Part shown: in pieces, positions 18,759 to 25,795 of the stretch
Position numbering within the stretch: position 1 is the first letter of the stretch
How the letters are laid out: each line of letters starts with the position of its first letter
DNA from: CAMLJR01 sp964631955
GTDB taxonomy: Bacteria > Pseudomonadota > Gammaproteobacteria > Pseudomonadales > CAMLJR01
Length of the DNA stretch: 64,000 bases
Assembly (NCBI GenBank): GCA_964631955.1
Contig: CAZWBA010000002.1
Coordinates: 379,639 to 443,638, forward strand
Reading direction: 5' to 3'
Made by a program: the position numbers and the translations under genes
Notes under the pieces: model-generated
What the model saw: the letters and a program-made list of their open reading frames with translations, nothing else
What the model was told of the DNA's origin: nothing
Database searches by the model: none

Positions 18759-19325
18759 ATGAAACACATGTTCGAAAGTCTCAAGGATCATTTTCTGGTG
18801 GCAATGCCTTCGCTGACCGAAGGCATTTTTGCGCACAGCGTTACGTACTTGTGCGAGCACAATGAGCAGGGTGCAATGGGCCTCATCATCAACCGGCCGA
18901 TCGGCATCGCACTCGGCGAAATTCTCGAACAGCTCGATGTCGAAGGCATACGCAATCACGGCAAGGACCCCGTGATGGCCGGCGGTCCGGTGCAGATCGA
19001 TCGCGGTTTTGTCTTGCATCGCACCAGCGAACGGCAGTGGGAATCGACCATGCCGATCAGCGATGAAATCAGTCTCACCACGTCGCGCGATATTCTCGAC
19101 GCACTCGCGCACAACGAAGGCCCCGACCGCGCGCTCGTCGCACTCGGTTATGCAGGCTGGGGTGCAGGTCAGCTGGAGCAGGAACTCGCGGCCAATTCAT
19201 GGCTGACGATTCCCGCCGATAGCGCCATTATTTTCAACACGCCCGCCGAAAAACGTTTCGATGCCGCCGTCGCCAAACTCGGTATCGACATCGCACAAAT
19301 TGCACCGGGCGCAGGTCACGCTTAA
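18759..19325 (+). CDS. yqgE: YqgE/AlgH family protein (UPF0301)
   Basis: This is a 188-residue member of the UPF0301 (AlgH/YqgE) family, whose biochemical role is not settled. Family hallmarks are LKDHFLVAMPSLTEGIFAHSVTYLCEH near the N-terminus (given here in two overlapping parts: LKDHFLVAMP and FAHSVTYLCEH), GLIINRP, the VMAGGPVQ-RGFVLH pair, and GYAGWGAGQLEQE. The next gene, ruvX, begins two bases after its stop. This yqgE-ruvX pairing is widely conserved in proteobacteria. A second ATG at residue 4 is an alternative start. Confidence 0.93.
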   Translation: MKHMFESLKDHFLVAMPSLTEGIFAHSVTYLCEHNEQGAMGLIINRPIGIALGEILEQLDVEGIRNHGKDPVMAGGPVQIDRGFVLHRTSERQWESTMPISDEISLTTSRDILDALAHNEGPDRALVALGYAGWGAGQLEQELAANSWLTIPADSAIIFNTPAEKRFDAAVAKLGIDIAQIAPGAGHA

Positions 19326-19326
19326 C

Positions 19327-19740
19327 TTGTCTCAATCCATTTGTGTTCTTGCGTTTGATTACGGTACGCAACGCATCGGCGTCGCGGTCGGCCAAAGCAT
19401 CACCGGCACCGCATCACCGCTTCCCGCATTAAAAGCCAGCGACGGTGTTCCGAACTGGGATCACATCGCCACGCTTATCAACGAATGGCAACCACAACGA
19501 TTGCTCGTCGGCCTGCCGCTGAATATGGACGACAGCGAATCCGAGCTATCCGCGCGCGCGCGAAAATTCGCCAACCGCCTGCACGGTCGTTTCGGTTTAC
19601 CCGCCGAATTATGGGACGAACGTTTGAGCAGCTTCGAAGCGCGCGGTGAAATGCTCGCGCGCGGCATGACAAATTTTAAAGATGGAAAAGTGGATAGCTT
19701 GAGCGCGTGTTTGATTTTGGAAGGGTGGTTTGCACGCTGA
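19327..19740 (+). CDS. ruvX: Holliday junction resolvase-like protein RuvX/YqgF
   Basis: RuvX is an RNase H-fold nuclease implicated in pre-16S rRNA 5'-end maturation and possibly in Holliday junction processing. The product has 137 residues. Motifs are AFDYGTQRIGVAVG with the catalytic Asp11, LLVGLPLNMD, WDERLSSFEA with the acidic residue, and DSLSACLILEGW with the last aspartate. No ATG lies close enough before AFDYG. The TTG at 19327, just after the yqgE stop, gives the usual N-terminus, so it is taken as the start. An upstream ATG at 19261 lies inside yqgE and would add 22 residues. Confidence 0.93.
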   Translation: MSQSICVLAFDYGTQRIGVAVGQSITGTASPLPALKASDGVPNWDHIATLINEWQPQRLLVGLPLNMDDSESELSARARKFANRLHGRFGLPAELWDERLSSFEARGEMLARGMTNFKDGKVDSLSACLILEGWFAR

Positions 19741-19761
19741 TCTTGTTGCGTAACGCGTAAG

Positions 19762-19786
19762 GGCGAACCTGTGTGTTCGCCTTTCG
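19762..19786 (+). terminator. possible terminator after ruvX
   Basis: GGCGAAC-ctgtgt-GTTCGCC forms a seven-pair stem followed by TTTCG. The T-run is short, so termination is uncertain. The position just after ruvX fits the end of the gshB-tonB-yqgE-ruvX run. Confidence 0.45.
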
Positions 19787-19823
19787 CCGTCATCTATTCC
19801 ATCGCTCATTTCACCACGTGGTT

Positions 19824-19859
19824 CTATTAACCCGACATCTTTCGACGCCGGGTTAATAG
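19824..19859. repeat. 11-base inverted repeat past the toxin gene
   Basis: CTATTAACCCG and CGGGTTAATAG are perfect arms around a 14-base loop. It lies 11 bases past the stop of the RelE-like gene. It may be a factor-independent terminator without a T-run or a worn integron recombination site; neither can be decided here. Confidence 0.6.
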
Positions 19860-19869
19860 GCGCTAAATG

Positions 19870-20175
19870 TCATGCCTGCTCACCTGTAGATCGGGTTCGT
19901 TGCTTGAGAGAAGAATAAACCTGATTTTTTTCTCGCTTCCCAATAGCAAGCACATAGACAACCAGCTCGTCATCCATCACTTCATAGGCCAGCCGATACC
20001 CGGCGGAGCGAAGCTTGATTTTGTAAACCGAATCGTACCCGCTCAATTTATCGGCCGGCACTCGTGGATTTTCCAGTCTCTCCGCCAGCTTCTTTTTGAA
20101 CTGACTTTTAATCGAGGCCCCTAACTTCTCCCATTCTTTCAAGGCAGCCGGGAGAAATCGAAGCTTATAAGTCAT
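19870..20175 (-). CDS. RelE/ParE-family toxin
   Basis: This is a 101-residue toxin of the RelE/ParE superfamily. RelE-type members cleave mRNA at the ribosome. The family pattern is clear: MTYKLRFLPAALKEWEKL, then FKKKLAERLENPRVP, LSGYDSVYKIKLRSAGYRLAYEV and VLAIGKREKNQVY (the arginines and lysines of the basic active face). The frame opens further upstream to 20250, but the ATG at 20175 gives the family N-terminus and overlaps the antitoxin end by 11 bases, typical of translationally coupled pairs. Many chromosomal integrons carry such modules, and here an attC site lies just upstream of the pair. Confidence 0.9.
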   Translation of the reverse strand: MTYKLRFLPAALKEWEKLGASIKSQFKKKLAERLENPRVPADKLSGYDSVYKIKLRSAGYRLAYEVMDDELVVYVLAIGKREKNQVYSSLKQRTRSTGEQA

Positions 20176-20416
20176 CCAGCGATACCTGCACCGCCTGATC
20201 CTTGTCGCCACGACGCTCTTCAACGAGTCTGGCGAGCTCATAGTCCTCAATCATGTCCATGAGCGCCTCATACGTTTCTGCCGGAACTAGATATGCCGCC
20301 GGCTTGTTGTGATTCAGCACAGCAATAGGCGAGCCGCTGGCCTGAGACAGCAACGCTGAAGGGTTTTTCTTTAACTCTGAAATACTGACAGAGAAGTCCG
20401 CTAATACCTGACGCAT
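20165..20416 (-). CDS. Phd/YefM-type antitoxin
   Basis: This is an 83-residue antitoxin paired with the RelE-like toxin. The N-terminal Phd/YefM DNA-binding region (FSVSISELKKNPSALLSQA, then PIAVLNHNKPAAYLVPAETYE in two halves) precedes a helical, acidic C-terminus expected to wrap the toxin. The pair should repress its own promoter, which would lie in the AT-rich 20417-20493 segment between the start codon and the attC site. The overlap with the toxin start supports coupling. Family assignment is good; the exact cellular target is inferred. Confidence 0.9.
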   Translation of the reverse strand: MRQVLADFSVSISELKKNPSALLSQASGSPIAVLNHNKPAAYLVPAETYEALMDMIEDYELARLVEERRGDKDQAVQVSLDDL

Positions 20417-20493
20417 AAATAGAACCTCAATATAGGGCTAGATTTTGGTCATATATTAGCTCATATATGTGGCTCGCACCAAGCGGTTTTATT

Positions 20494-20558
20494 GCTAACG
20501 CCCCCACAAAAGGGTTGGCAGGCGTGGCCTGACAACCCCACTTGTTGTAATTGTTAGA
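20494..20558 (-). other. integron attC site 1
   Basis: Read on the minus strand this 65-base element starts TCTAACAATTACAACAAG, has an imperfectly palindromic middle, and ends GGGGGCGTTAGC. It has the attC layout: an inverse core ending in AAC, complementary L and R boxes, and a GTTAGC core. It lies between the lipoprotein cassette and the toxin-antitoxin pair, at the place expected for a cassette junction. Its outer sequence is shared with attC site 2. Confidence 0.88.
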
Positions 20559-20571
20559 GATTTTTGTGGTG

Positions 20572-20937
20572 CTACTTATTTCCGTTCGCCGCATCCAGCA
20601 GGGCGTTTCCTGTTTTTCCACTTTTTCCCGTTTTATAAACTTGTAAAAGATTTCCCTTTGAGTCCCATTCAAAAACTGTTGACTCGCTCACGTTACCTCC
20701 AAAAAAAGCACTTACTTTATTGTAATCGTAGTACCAAGCCTCCTTTCCAGAGAGAGCCTCCTTTTTGTTTGGCTGGCCTACCGCACTGATAACTTGCGGT
20801 TGTGTTGTTTTTCCTGGTGCGAACTGCGCTATTTGCTCGGATGTGATTTCTGTGCCTGTCTTGTAGTCAAGAGGTGTGCTCGCACAGCCCGACAAAAGAG
20901 CCGAGGCCACAACAGAAGCGAAAACGGTTTTTCTCAT
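20572..20937 (-). CDS. small lipoprotein, BamE/SmpA-like, integron cassette gene
   Basis: This 121-residue product begins with a lipoprotein signal peptide (MRKTVFASVVASALLSGC, lipobox LSGC, cysteine at residue 18). The mature part resembles the small BamE/SmpA fold: GKTTQPQVISAVGQPNKKE, then WYYDYNKV and FEWDSKGNLLQVYKT. Such domains bind outer-membrane or cell-surface partners. It is flanked on both sides by attC sites, and its ribosome-binding site GAAGGAATTG lies just inside the incoming attC core, so it is a complete gene cassette. Its role is unknown; it is unlikely to be the essential housekeeping BamE. Confidence 0.85.
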   Translation of the reverse strand: MRKTVFASVVASALLSGCASTPLDYKTGTEITSEQIAQFAPGKTTQPQVISAVGQPNKKEALSGKEAWYYDYNKVSAFFGGNVSESTVFEWDSKGNLLQVYKTGKSGKTGNALLDAANGNK

Positions 20938-20975
20938 TTCTTCAATTCCTTCTATGGATTGTTGGTTGGCTTTTC

Positions 20976-21042
20976 TCTAACGCCCACAAGAGGGATTGCC
21001 AAACGCGCAGCGTTTGGCAATCTCTTGTTGTAATTGTTAGCG
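20976..21042 (-). other. integron attC site 2
   Basis: On the minus strand this reads GCTAACAATTACAACAAGAG, then ATTGCCAAACGC-TGC-GCGTTTGGCAAT, then CCCTCTTGTGGGCGTTAGA. The central palindrome and matching ends form the folded attC hairpin, with unpaired bases on one side. It shares GCTAACAATTACAACAAG and GGGCGTTAG with site 1, as expected for sites in one array. It is the clearest attC in the window. Confidence 0.92.
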
Positions 21043-21330
21043 CCAGCCGAATACCACAAAACTTTGTGGCCTGCCGAGCGCGAAATTGACTATTGCCGCG
21101 AACTTGCAAAGCAAAAAGACTTTGAGCGGCTACCGAAAATAATTTGCCCTTGCGATTACAGAACGAGTACCACAGGCAGGAGAGCGAACGGTTTGAAGAC
21201 GCCGAAGCCAACAACTGTGAACTAAAACTCTGAACCGCAATTGTTCCCATAAACAGTGAGCTGAATTTGAAGCAGCCCCGACGAAGGCTGCACGGAGCAC
21301 CGTTTAGGAAATTTCGCATTAAACACATAC
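21043..21330 (-). other. cassette without a recognised gene
   Basis: This stretch lies between attC site 2 and the short TAACAGnCTGTTA palindrome at 21332. An open frame covers 20942-21328 on the minus strand, but it runs through the attC site and its composition (Ser, Arg and Phe rich, with no domain) looks fortuitous. Such gene-free cassettes are common in chromosomal integrons. It may instead hold a small promoter or RNA; nothing specific is seen. Confidence 0.55.
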
Positions 21331-21331
21331 C

Positions 21332-21348
21332 GCTAACAGCCTGTTAGG
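21332..21348. repeat. short palindrome, possible attC remnant
   Basis: On the minus strand the sequence GCCTAACAGGCTGTTAGCG joins what look like inverse core (CTAAC) and core (GTTAG) halves with almost no spacer. A similar junction occurs at 22531-22546. This would fit an attC site that lost its middle, which is inference. Confidence 0.5.
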
Positions 21349-21357
21349 CATTTTCTT

Positions 21358-21789
21358 TTAGGCGACATAAATAAGCCAGGAAGCAATAAAGGCACCAACC
21401 AAGATTAAAGCAATGAGAAAGACAAACATTTCTTCAGAGCTTACTTTTTTCTTTGTGCCCCGCGCATTTTTGAACTCATCAGAAAAGCGGTCGTATACAC
21501 GGTCTAGCCTGGCTCTGCGATCATCAATGGAGCGCTTTAAGCGATACAAAACGATAGTGGAAAGAACAGTCATTGCAATAGCGGCACCAATAAGCAACGT
21601 GCGAACACAAGGGGTAAACGTTTGTTTTGCAAGTTGAGGAACGCCAATGATCGCTGCAAAAGCAATTAGTGCATAATTGGTGATAGCCCACTGCTGGCTT
21701 TTGAAGAACGACAAATCTTGCGTTGTGGCTTGATAAAGGGCTAGTAACTCTTGTCTTTCGTCCTCATTGATTTCTACGCTCGAACTCAT
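21358..21789 (-). CDS. three-helix membrane protein, cassette gene
   Basis: No family was recognised for this 143-residue protein. An acidic N-terminus (SSVEINEDERQELLALY) is followed by three likely membrane segments at about residues 35-55, 62-84 and 118-141 (FVFLIALILVGAFIASWLIY). Between the second and third lies a highly charged, probably coiled-coil stretch (LKRSIDDRRARLDRVYDRF). A ribosome-binding site AAGGAGC precedes the ATG. An attC-type core GCGTTAGGC lies just upstream. The layout loosely recalls SLATT-like membrane effectors, but that is only an impression. Confidence 0.75.
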   Translation of the reverse strand: MSSSVEINEDERQELLALYQATTQDLSFFKSQQWAITNYALIAFAAIIGVPQLAKQTFTPCVRTLLIGAAIAMTVLSTIVLYRLKRSIDDRRARLDRVYDRFSDEFKNARGTKKKVSSEEMFVFLIALILVGAFIASWLIYVA

Positions 21790-21807
21790 TTCTTGCTCCT
21801 TATTTTG

Positions 21808-21860
21808 ATGCCTAACGCTTGGCTTTGCGGCGACCGGAGCGCAGCGTAGGTACGTCCGAC
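21808..21860 (-). other. partial attC site
   Basis: On the minus strand a segment ends GCAAAGCCAAGCGTTAGGC directly before the ribosome-binding site of the membrane-protein cassette. Its right half matches an attC core, but no matching inverse core (RYYYAAC) was found on the other side, so the site looks truncated or highly diverged. Confidence 0.5.
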
Positions 21861-21883
21861 AATAGTCGCTTTTTATGCGTCGA

Positions 21884-22513
21884 CTACCTCTTACTCCTCA
21901 GATACTCGGTCATTTCTGCGTAACCGCCGAGATCTATGCTCGTTGTCTCAGCTGTCTTATGGGGCCAATGGTAACCACGAATTAGAATGCTGTCTGTGGA
22001 TCTGAGCTGAGAGTCGATGTTCTTAGTAAGAATCAGACATCCCTCCGTATTTGTTTCGATAGGGCTATTGTCATCTATTCTGATCATTGCCTTCATGCTG
22101 GGAAAGTCATGCCCCGCTACGCATAATACTTCTTGACTAGCTTTGCTTAGATTAAGCCACAGATACACATTGCTCTTTAAGGTTAACTCGCCAAATTCGG
22201 CGCTCATCTTATAAGGGCGCCTATGTACTGTGATTAATCTTTGATCGGTCATTTCGTCATTTTTTACCTGAAATGACCAAGTATTGTCGAATGTGGTTTC
22301 GGAGCTTGCGTTCTTTCTTTTGTATTCACATGTAAAAGATTTGCAACTCAATGTGGCGCTTGGATCAAACCGCTTCCCCAGAAATCCGGAGCCATCCGAA
22401 TATATCTTTCCAAGATACTCACCGAAACTTAAGTTCTCTGCTTCTGTCGCATGAGTTGTGTAGGAAAGCAGAGTTGCAAAGACGACGAATGCCCCAAATC
22501 GCAATATTCTCAT
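21884..22513 (-). CDS. secreted protein of unknown function, cassette gene
   Basis: This 209-residue product starts with a likely signal peptide (MRILRFGAFVVFATLLSYTTHA, cut here in two for reading: MRILRFGAFVVF then ATLLSYTTHA). The mature part has two close cysteines (LSCKSFTCEY), a central VYLWLNLSKAS segment and a third cysteine pair near CVAGHDF and GCLIL. No domain is recognised. The second of two adjacent ATG codons is chosen because GGGAG sits five bases before it. The neighbouring attC-like junctions suggest it was acquired as a cassette. Its coding sequence is visibly more AT-rich than the flanking core genes. Confidence 0.7.
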   Translation of the reverse strand: MRILRFGAFVVFATLLSYTTHATEAENLSFGEYLGKIYSDGSGFLGKRFDPSATLSCKSFTCEYKRKNASSETTFDNTWSFQVKNDEMTDQRLITVHRRPYKMSAEFGELTLKSNVYLWLNLSKASQEVLCVAGHDFPSMKAMIRIDDNSPIETNTEGCLILTKNIDSQLRSTDSILIRGYHWPHKTAETTSIDLGGYAEMTEYLRSKR

Positions 22514-22530
22514 CATATCTCCCAAAGGTT

Positions 22531-22546
22531 CCTAACAGTCTGTTAA
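22531..22546. repeat. short palindrome upstream of the first cassette gene
   Basis: The minus strand reads CATTAACAGACTGTTAGG, with the palindromic TAACAGnCTGTTA seen also at 21332. It marks the upstream boundary of the cassette region, next to pilU. No attI site or integrase gene follows. Confidence 0.5.
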
Positions 22547-22596
22547 TGAGACTCGCGCGGTCTCATAAGAAATCGATGAACTGTCAGTTTCGTTTG

Positions 22597-23748
22597 TTAT
22601 CGCCGCATCATTCGGCCGCGATCGTTCTCATCATCCATCTGCACCGTCAAACCGGAAACTCCGCTCACGAGTGCGTTCGGATCGTTGTCGCTGCCGAGTT
22701 TGATCATGAGACGCAGATCGTTTTGCGAATCGGCGTGCGCAAGCGCGTCTTCGTAAGTGATTTCGCCCTGGCTGTACATTTCATACAAATGCTGATCGAA
22801 AGTCTGCATGCCTTGTTCGGTCGATTTCGACATTAAATCCTTGAGCATGTGTACTTCGCCTTTGCGAATTAAATCGCTGGCGAGCGGTGTATTGATCAAC
22901 ACTTCAACGCACGCACGACGACCTTTGCCATCGGGAGTGGGAATTAATTGTTGCGCGACCATCGCTTTCAAGTTGAGCGACAAGTCCATCCATAACTGCG
23001 GGTGCCGTTCAGGCGGGAAAAAGTGCAGGATGCGATCGAGCGCCTGGTTGGCGTTGTTCGCGTGCAGTGTGCACAAACATAAGTGACCCGTTTCCGCGAA
23101 GGTGACCGCGTGTTCCATCGTCTGCCGTGTACGTACCTCGCCGATCATGATCACGTCGGGCGCTTGTCGCAGCATATTTTTCAGCGCGACTTCGAACGAT
23201 TCGGTATCGATGCCGACTTCGCGTTGCGTGACGATGCAGCCTTCGTGCTGGTGAATATATTCGATGGGATCTTCCACCGAAATGATGTGACCTTTCGAAT
23301 TGCGATTGCGGTGGCCGATCATCGAGGCGAGCGATGTCGATTTACCCGCACCGGTCGCACCGACGAAAATCACGAGACCGCGTTTGGTCATCGCGAGGTC
23401 TTTGATGATGTCGGGCAGGCCTAATTCTTCGATTTGCGGAATACGCGTTTCGATGCGACGCAGCACCATGCCCGCGAGGTTGCGCTGATAAAACGCGCTG
23501 ACCCGGAAGCGGCCGATACCGCGTGCGCTGATGGCGAAATTCAATTCTTTCGCCTGCACGAATTCGCGGCGCTGCGTTTCGTTCATTACACCGAGCACGG
23601 TTTCGCGGGTTTTTTCCGGCGACATCGGTGTGGTGGTGACCGGTACGACGCGGCCATTGATTTTTACCGAGGGCGGCACGCCTGCGGTGATGAATAAATC
23701 CGACGCGCCCTTTTCCACCACCAGCTGTAATAGCTTTTCTATGTCCAC
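22597..23748 (-). CDS. pilU: pilus retraction ATPase PilU
   Basis: PilU is a hexameric ATPase that works with PilT at the inner-membrane base of the type IV pilus to depolymerise pilin. It has 383 residues. The Walker A GATGAGKS is at about residues 130-137, followed by the Asp box (ISVEDPIEYIH), Walker B (DVIMIGEVR) and His box (TGHLCLCTLHAN). The C-terminal extension (LVSGVSGLTVQMDDENDR) is typical of PilU rather than PilT. It lies 86 bases downstream of pilT. The gene order pilT-pilU is conserved in Pseudomonas. Confidence 0.96.
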   Translation of the reverse strand: MDIEKLLQLVVEKGASDLFITAGVPPSVKINGRVVPVTTTPMSPEKTRETVLGVMNETQRREFVQAKELNFAISARGIGRFRVSAFYQRNLAGMVLRRIETRIPQIEELGLPDIIKDLAMTKRGLVIFVGATGAGKSTSLASMIGHRNRNSKGHIISVEDPIEYIHQHEGCIVTQREVGIDTESFEVALKNMLRQAPDVIMIGEVRTRQTMEHAVTFAETGHLCLCTLHANNANQALDRILHFFPPERHPQLWMDLSLNLKAMVAQQLIPTPDGKGRRACVEVLINTPLASDLIRKGEVHMLKDLMSKSTEQGMQTFDQHLYEMYSQGEITYEDALAHADSQNDLRLMIKLGSDNDPNALVSGVSGLTVQMDDENDRGRMMRR

Positions 23749-23834
23749 CGCATGTGCTCCTTTTTATAAGGCCAGTTTTTTAAGCCTCAGCCTTACAAAT
23801 TATTTTGCGCGCGCATTCTTGCGAACGCATTCAA

Positions 23835-24869
23835 TTAAAATTTATCGGGGAAGCGTGCTTTGTTGCGCGCTTCATCGCGCGTCACCAACCGTTTCTGCAC
23901 CAAATCACCGAGACATTGATCCATCGTCTGCATGCCGACGGCGCCGCCGGTTTGAATCGCCGAATACATTTGCGCGACTTTATCTTCGCGAATGAGATTT
24001 CGAATCGCCGAAGTGCCGATCATGATTTCATGCGCGGCGATACGGCCGCCGCCGACTTTTTTCATGAGCGTCTGCGAAATAACTGCTTGCAGCGATTCGG
24101 ATAACATCGAACGCACCATGTCTTTTTCCGCGGCCGGGAACACGTCGATGATACGGTCCATGGTTTTCGCGGCGGACGTGGTGTGCAAGGTGCCGAAAAC
24201 CAGGTGACCGGTTTCGGCGGCGGTCAGTGCGAGACGAATCGTTTCGAGGTCGCGCAATTCGCCGACGAGAATGATGTCGGGGTCTTCCCGCAGCGCCGAG
24301 CGCAGCGCTTCGTTGAAGCCGTGCGTATCGCGGTGCACTTCGCGCTGGTTAATCAGGCATTTTTTCGATTCGTGCACGAATTCGATCGGGTCTTCGATGG
24401 TGAGAATGTGTTCGTACCGCGTGTCGTTGACGTAGTCCATCATCGCCGCGAGCGTGGTCGATTTACCCGAGCCGGTCGGACCGGTGACGAGCACGAGGCC
24501 GCGCGGGTTGTGGCAGATATCGCGAAACACCTGGCCGAGACCTAAATCCTCCATCGACAGGACTTTCGAGGGAATGGTCCGGAACACGCCGCCGGCACCG
24601 CGGTTCTGGTTAAAGGCGTTGACGCGAAAGCGCGCCACGCCCGGCACTTCGAACGAGAAATCGGTTTCGAGGAATTCTTCGTAATCCTTGCGCTGCTTGT
24701 CGTTCATGATCTCGTAGATCAACGAATGCACCTGCTTGTGGTCCATCGGCGGCAGGTTGATGCGGCGCACGTCGCCATCGACGCGAATCATCGGCGGCAG
24801 TCCGGCCGAGAGGTGCAAGTCGGATGCGCCCTGTTTGGCGCTGAAGGCGAGCAGTTCGGTGATATCCAT
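23835..24869 (-). CDS. pilT: pilus retraction ATPase PilT
   Basis: PilT powers pilus retraction, hence twitching motility. The product has 344 residues. The Walker A GPTGSGKST begins at residue 130. It is followed by the Asp box (LTIEDPIEFVH), Walker B (DIILVGELRD), the His box (TGHLVFGTLHT) and the C-terminal AIRNLIRE motif that is specific to PilT and needed for retraction. It is divergent from yggS, as in Pseudomonas. Its activity should be tuned by the Pil-Chp genes at 3.5-16.4 kb. Confidence 0.97.
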   Translation of the reverse strand: MDITELLAFSAKQGASDLHLSAGLPPMIRVDGDVRRINLPPMDHKQVHSLIYEIMNDKQRKDYEEFLETDFSFEVPGVARFRVNAFNQNRGAGGVFRTIPSKVLSMEDLGLGQVFRDICHNPRGLVLVTGPTGSGKSTTLAAMMDYVNDTRYEHILTIEDPIEFVHESKKCLINQREVHRDTHGFNEALRSALREDPDIILVGELRDLETIRLALTAAETGHLVFGTLHTTSAAKTMDRIIDVFPAAEKDMVRSMLSESLQAVISQTLMKKVGGGRIAAHEIMIGTSAIRNLIREDKVAQMYSAIQTGGAVGMQTMDQCLGDLVQKRLVTRDEARNKARFPDKF

Positions 24870-24925
24870 GCGTTTCCCTATAAAGAGCTATGCAGAGCAC
24901 ACCGCGAGCGGCACGGTGGCGTGGT

Positions 24926-24931
24926 TATAAT
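24926..24931 (+). promoter_or_regulatory. possible -10 element upstream of yggS
   Basis: A perfect TATAAT sits in GTGGTTATAATAGAC, in the 203-base divergent region between pilT and yggS and pointing toward yggS. No good -35 hexamer is seen at the usual distance, so the assignment is tentative. Confidence 0.4.
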
Positions 24932-25072
24932 AGACGCCCCGCGCAATCGCAGCCCGTCGTACTGGAAAAAGTACAGACAAATGCGATGACAGTCACAGGT
25001 AGCGGCAGGCCCCTTTCGACAGGCAATCTCTCGCCGTGTCGGGAAACCAGACCGCCGTGCAGGCGTGATTCG

Positions 25073-25795
25073 ATGCCATTTGATATAGCAGAAAATATAG
25101 CAAACGTCCGACAAGCTATTCGGCAGGCGTGTTCGCGCAGCAATCGGGCCGAATCCGACGTAACCTTGCTCGCCGTCAGCAAGGCGCAAACCGCCGAAGC
25201 GATTCGCCGCGCCGTGCAGGCGGGCATCGACGTTGTCGGCGAGAATTATGTGCAGGAGGCGCAGCAGAAAATCGCCGCGCTCGCGGGCGAACCTCTCACC
25301 TGGCATTTCATCGGCCCGCTGCAATCGAACAAGACCGCCGCAGTCGCAGAGTCTTTCGCCTGGGTGCAAGGCGTCGATCGGCTCAAAATCGCGCAGCGGT
25401 TGTCGGCGCAGCGTCCTGCGCGGCTGCCGCCGCTGAATATTTGCGTGCAGGTGAATATCGATGACGAAAGTACGAAGTCGGGCGTGGCGCCGCATGAATT
25501 ACCGGCGTTGCTCGATGCCATCGCCGCTCTTCCCAATCTTGCATTGCGCGGCCTGATGGCGATTCCGCTGGCCGCCGCACAGCCCGAACAGCGCCGCGCC
25601 AGTTTTGCGCGCATGCGCGAATTATTCGAAACGCAGCGTCAGCGCGCGCCACGATTCGATACGCTGTCGATGGGCATGTCCGACGATTTTGATATCGCGA
25701 TCGAAGAAGGTGCGACGCTCGTGCGTGTCGGCAGCGCGATTTTCGGTGCGCGTCCCACCAGGAATTTCACTTCAAATATTCAGGCAAACGATTGA
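25073..25795 (+). CDS. yggS: YggS family PLP-binding protein
   Basis: YggS (PLPBP family) binds pyridoxal phosphate and keeps PLP and amino-acid pools balanced; it has an alanine-racemase N-terminal fold but no known racemase activity. The product has 240 residues. The PLP lysine is Lys37 in LLAVSKAQ. The motifs VGENYVQEAQQKI, WHFIGPLQSNK, and LSMGMSDDFDIAIEEGAT with VRVGSAIFG are diagnostic. The frame opens upstream to 24890, but the ATG at 25073 gives the family N-terminus. Its stop overlaps the start of the next gene. Confidence 0.94.
   Translation: MPFDIAENIANVRQAIRQACSRSNRAESDVTLLAVSKAQTAEAIRRAVQAGIDVVGENYVQEAQQKIAALAGEPLTWHFIGPLQSNKTAAVAESFAWVQGVDRLKIAQRLSAQRPARLPPLNICVQVNIDDESTKSGVAPHELPALLDAIAALPNLALRGLMAIPLAAAQPEQRRASFARMRELFETQRQRAPRFDTLSMGMSDDFDIAIEEGATLVRVGSAIFGARPTRNFTSNIQAND

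Noticed and set aside
20942..21328. 128-codon open frame on the minus strand in the cassette region
   Set aside because: It runs through attC site 2 and has no domain or ribosome-binding site of note. It fits a chance frame in a gene-free cassette.
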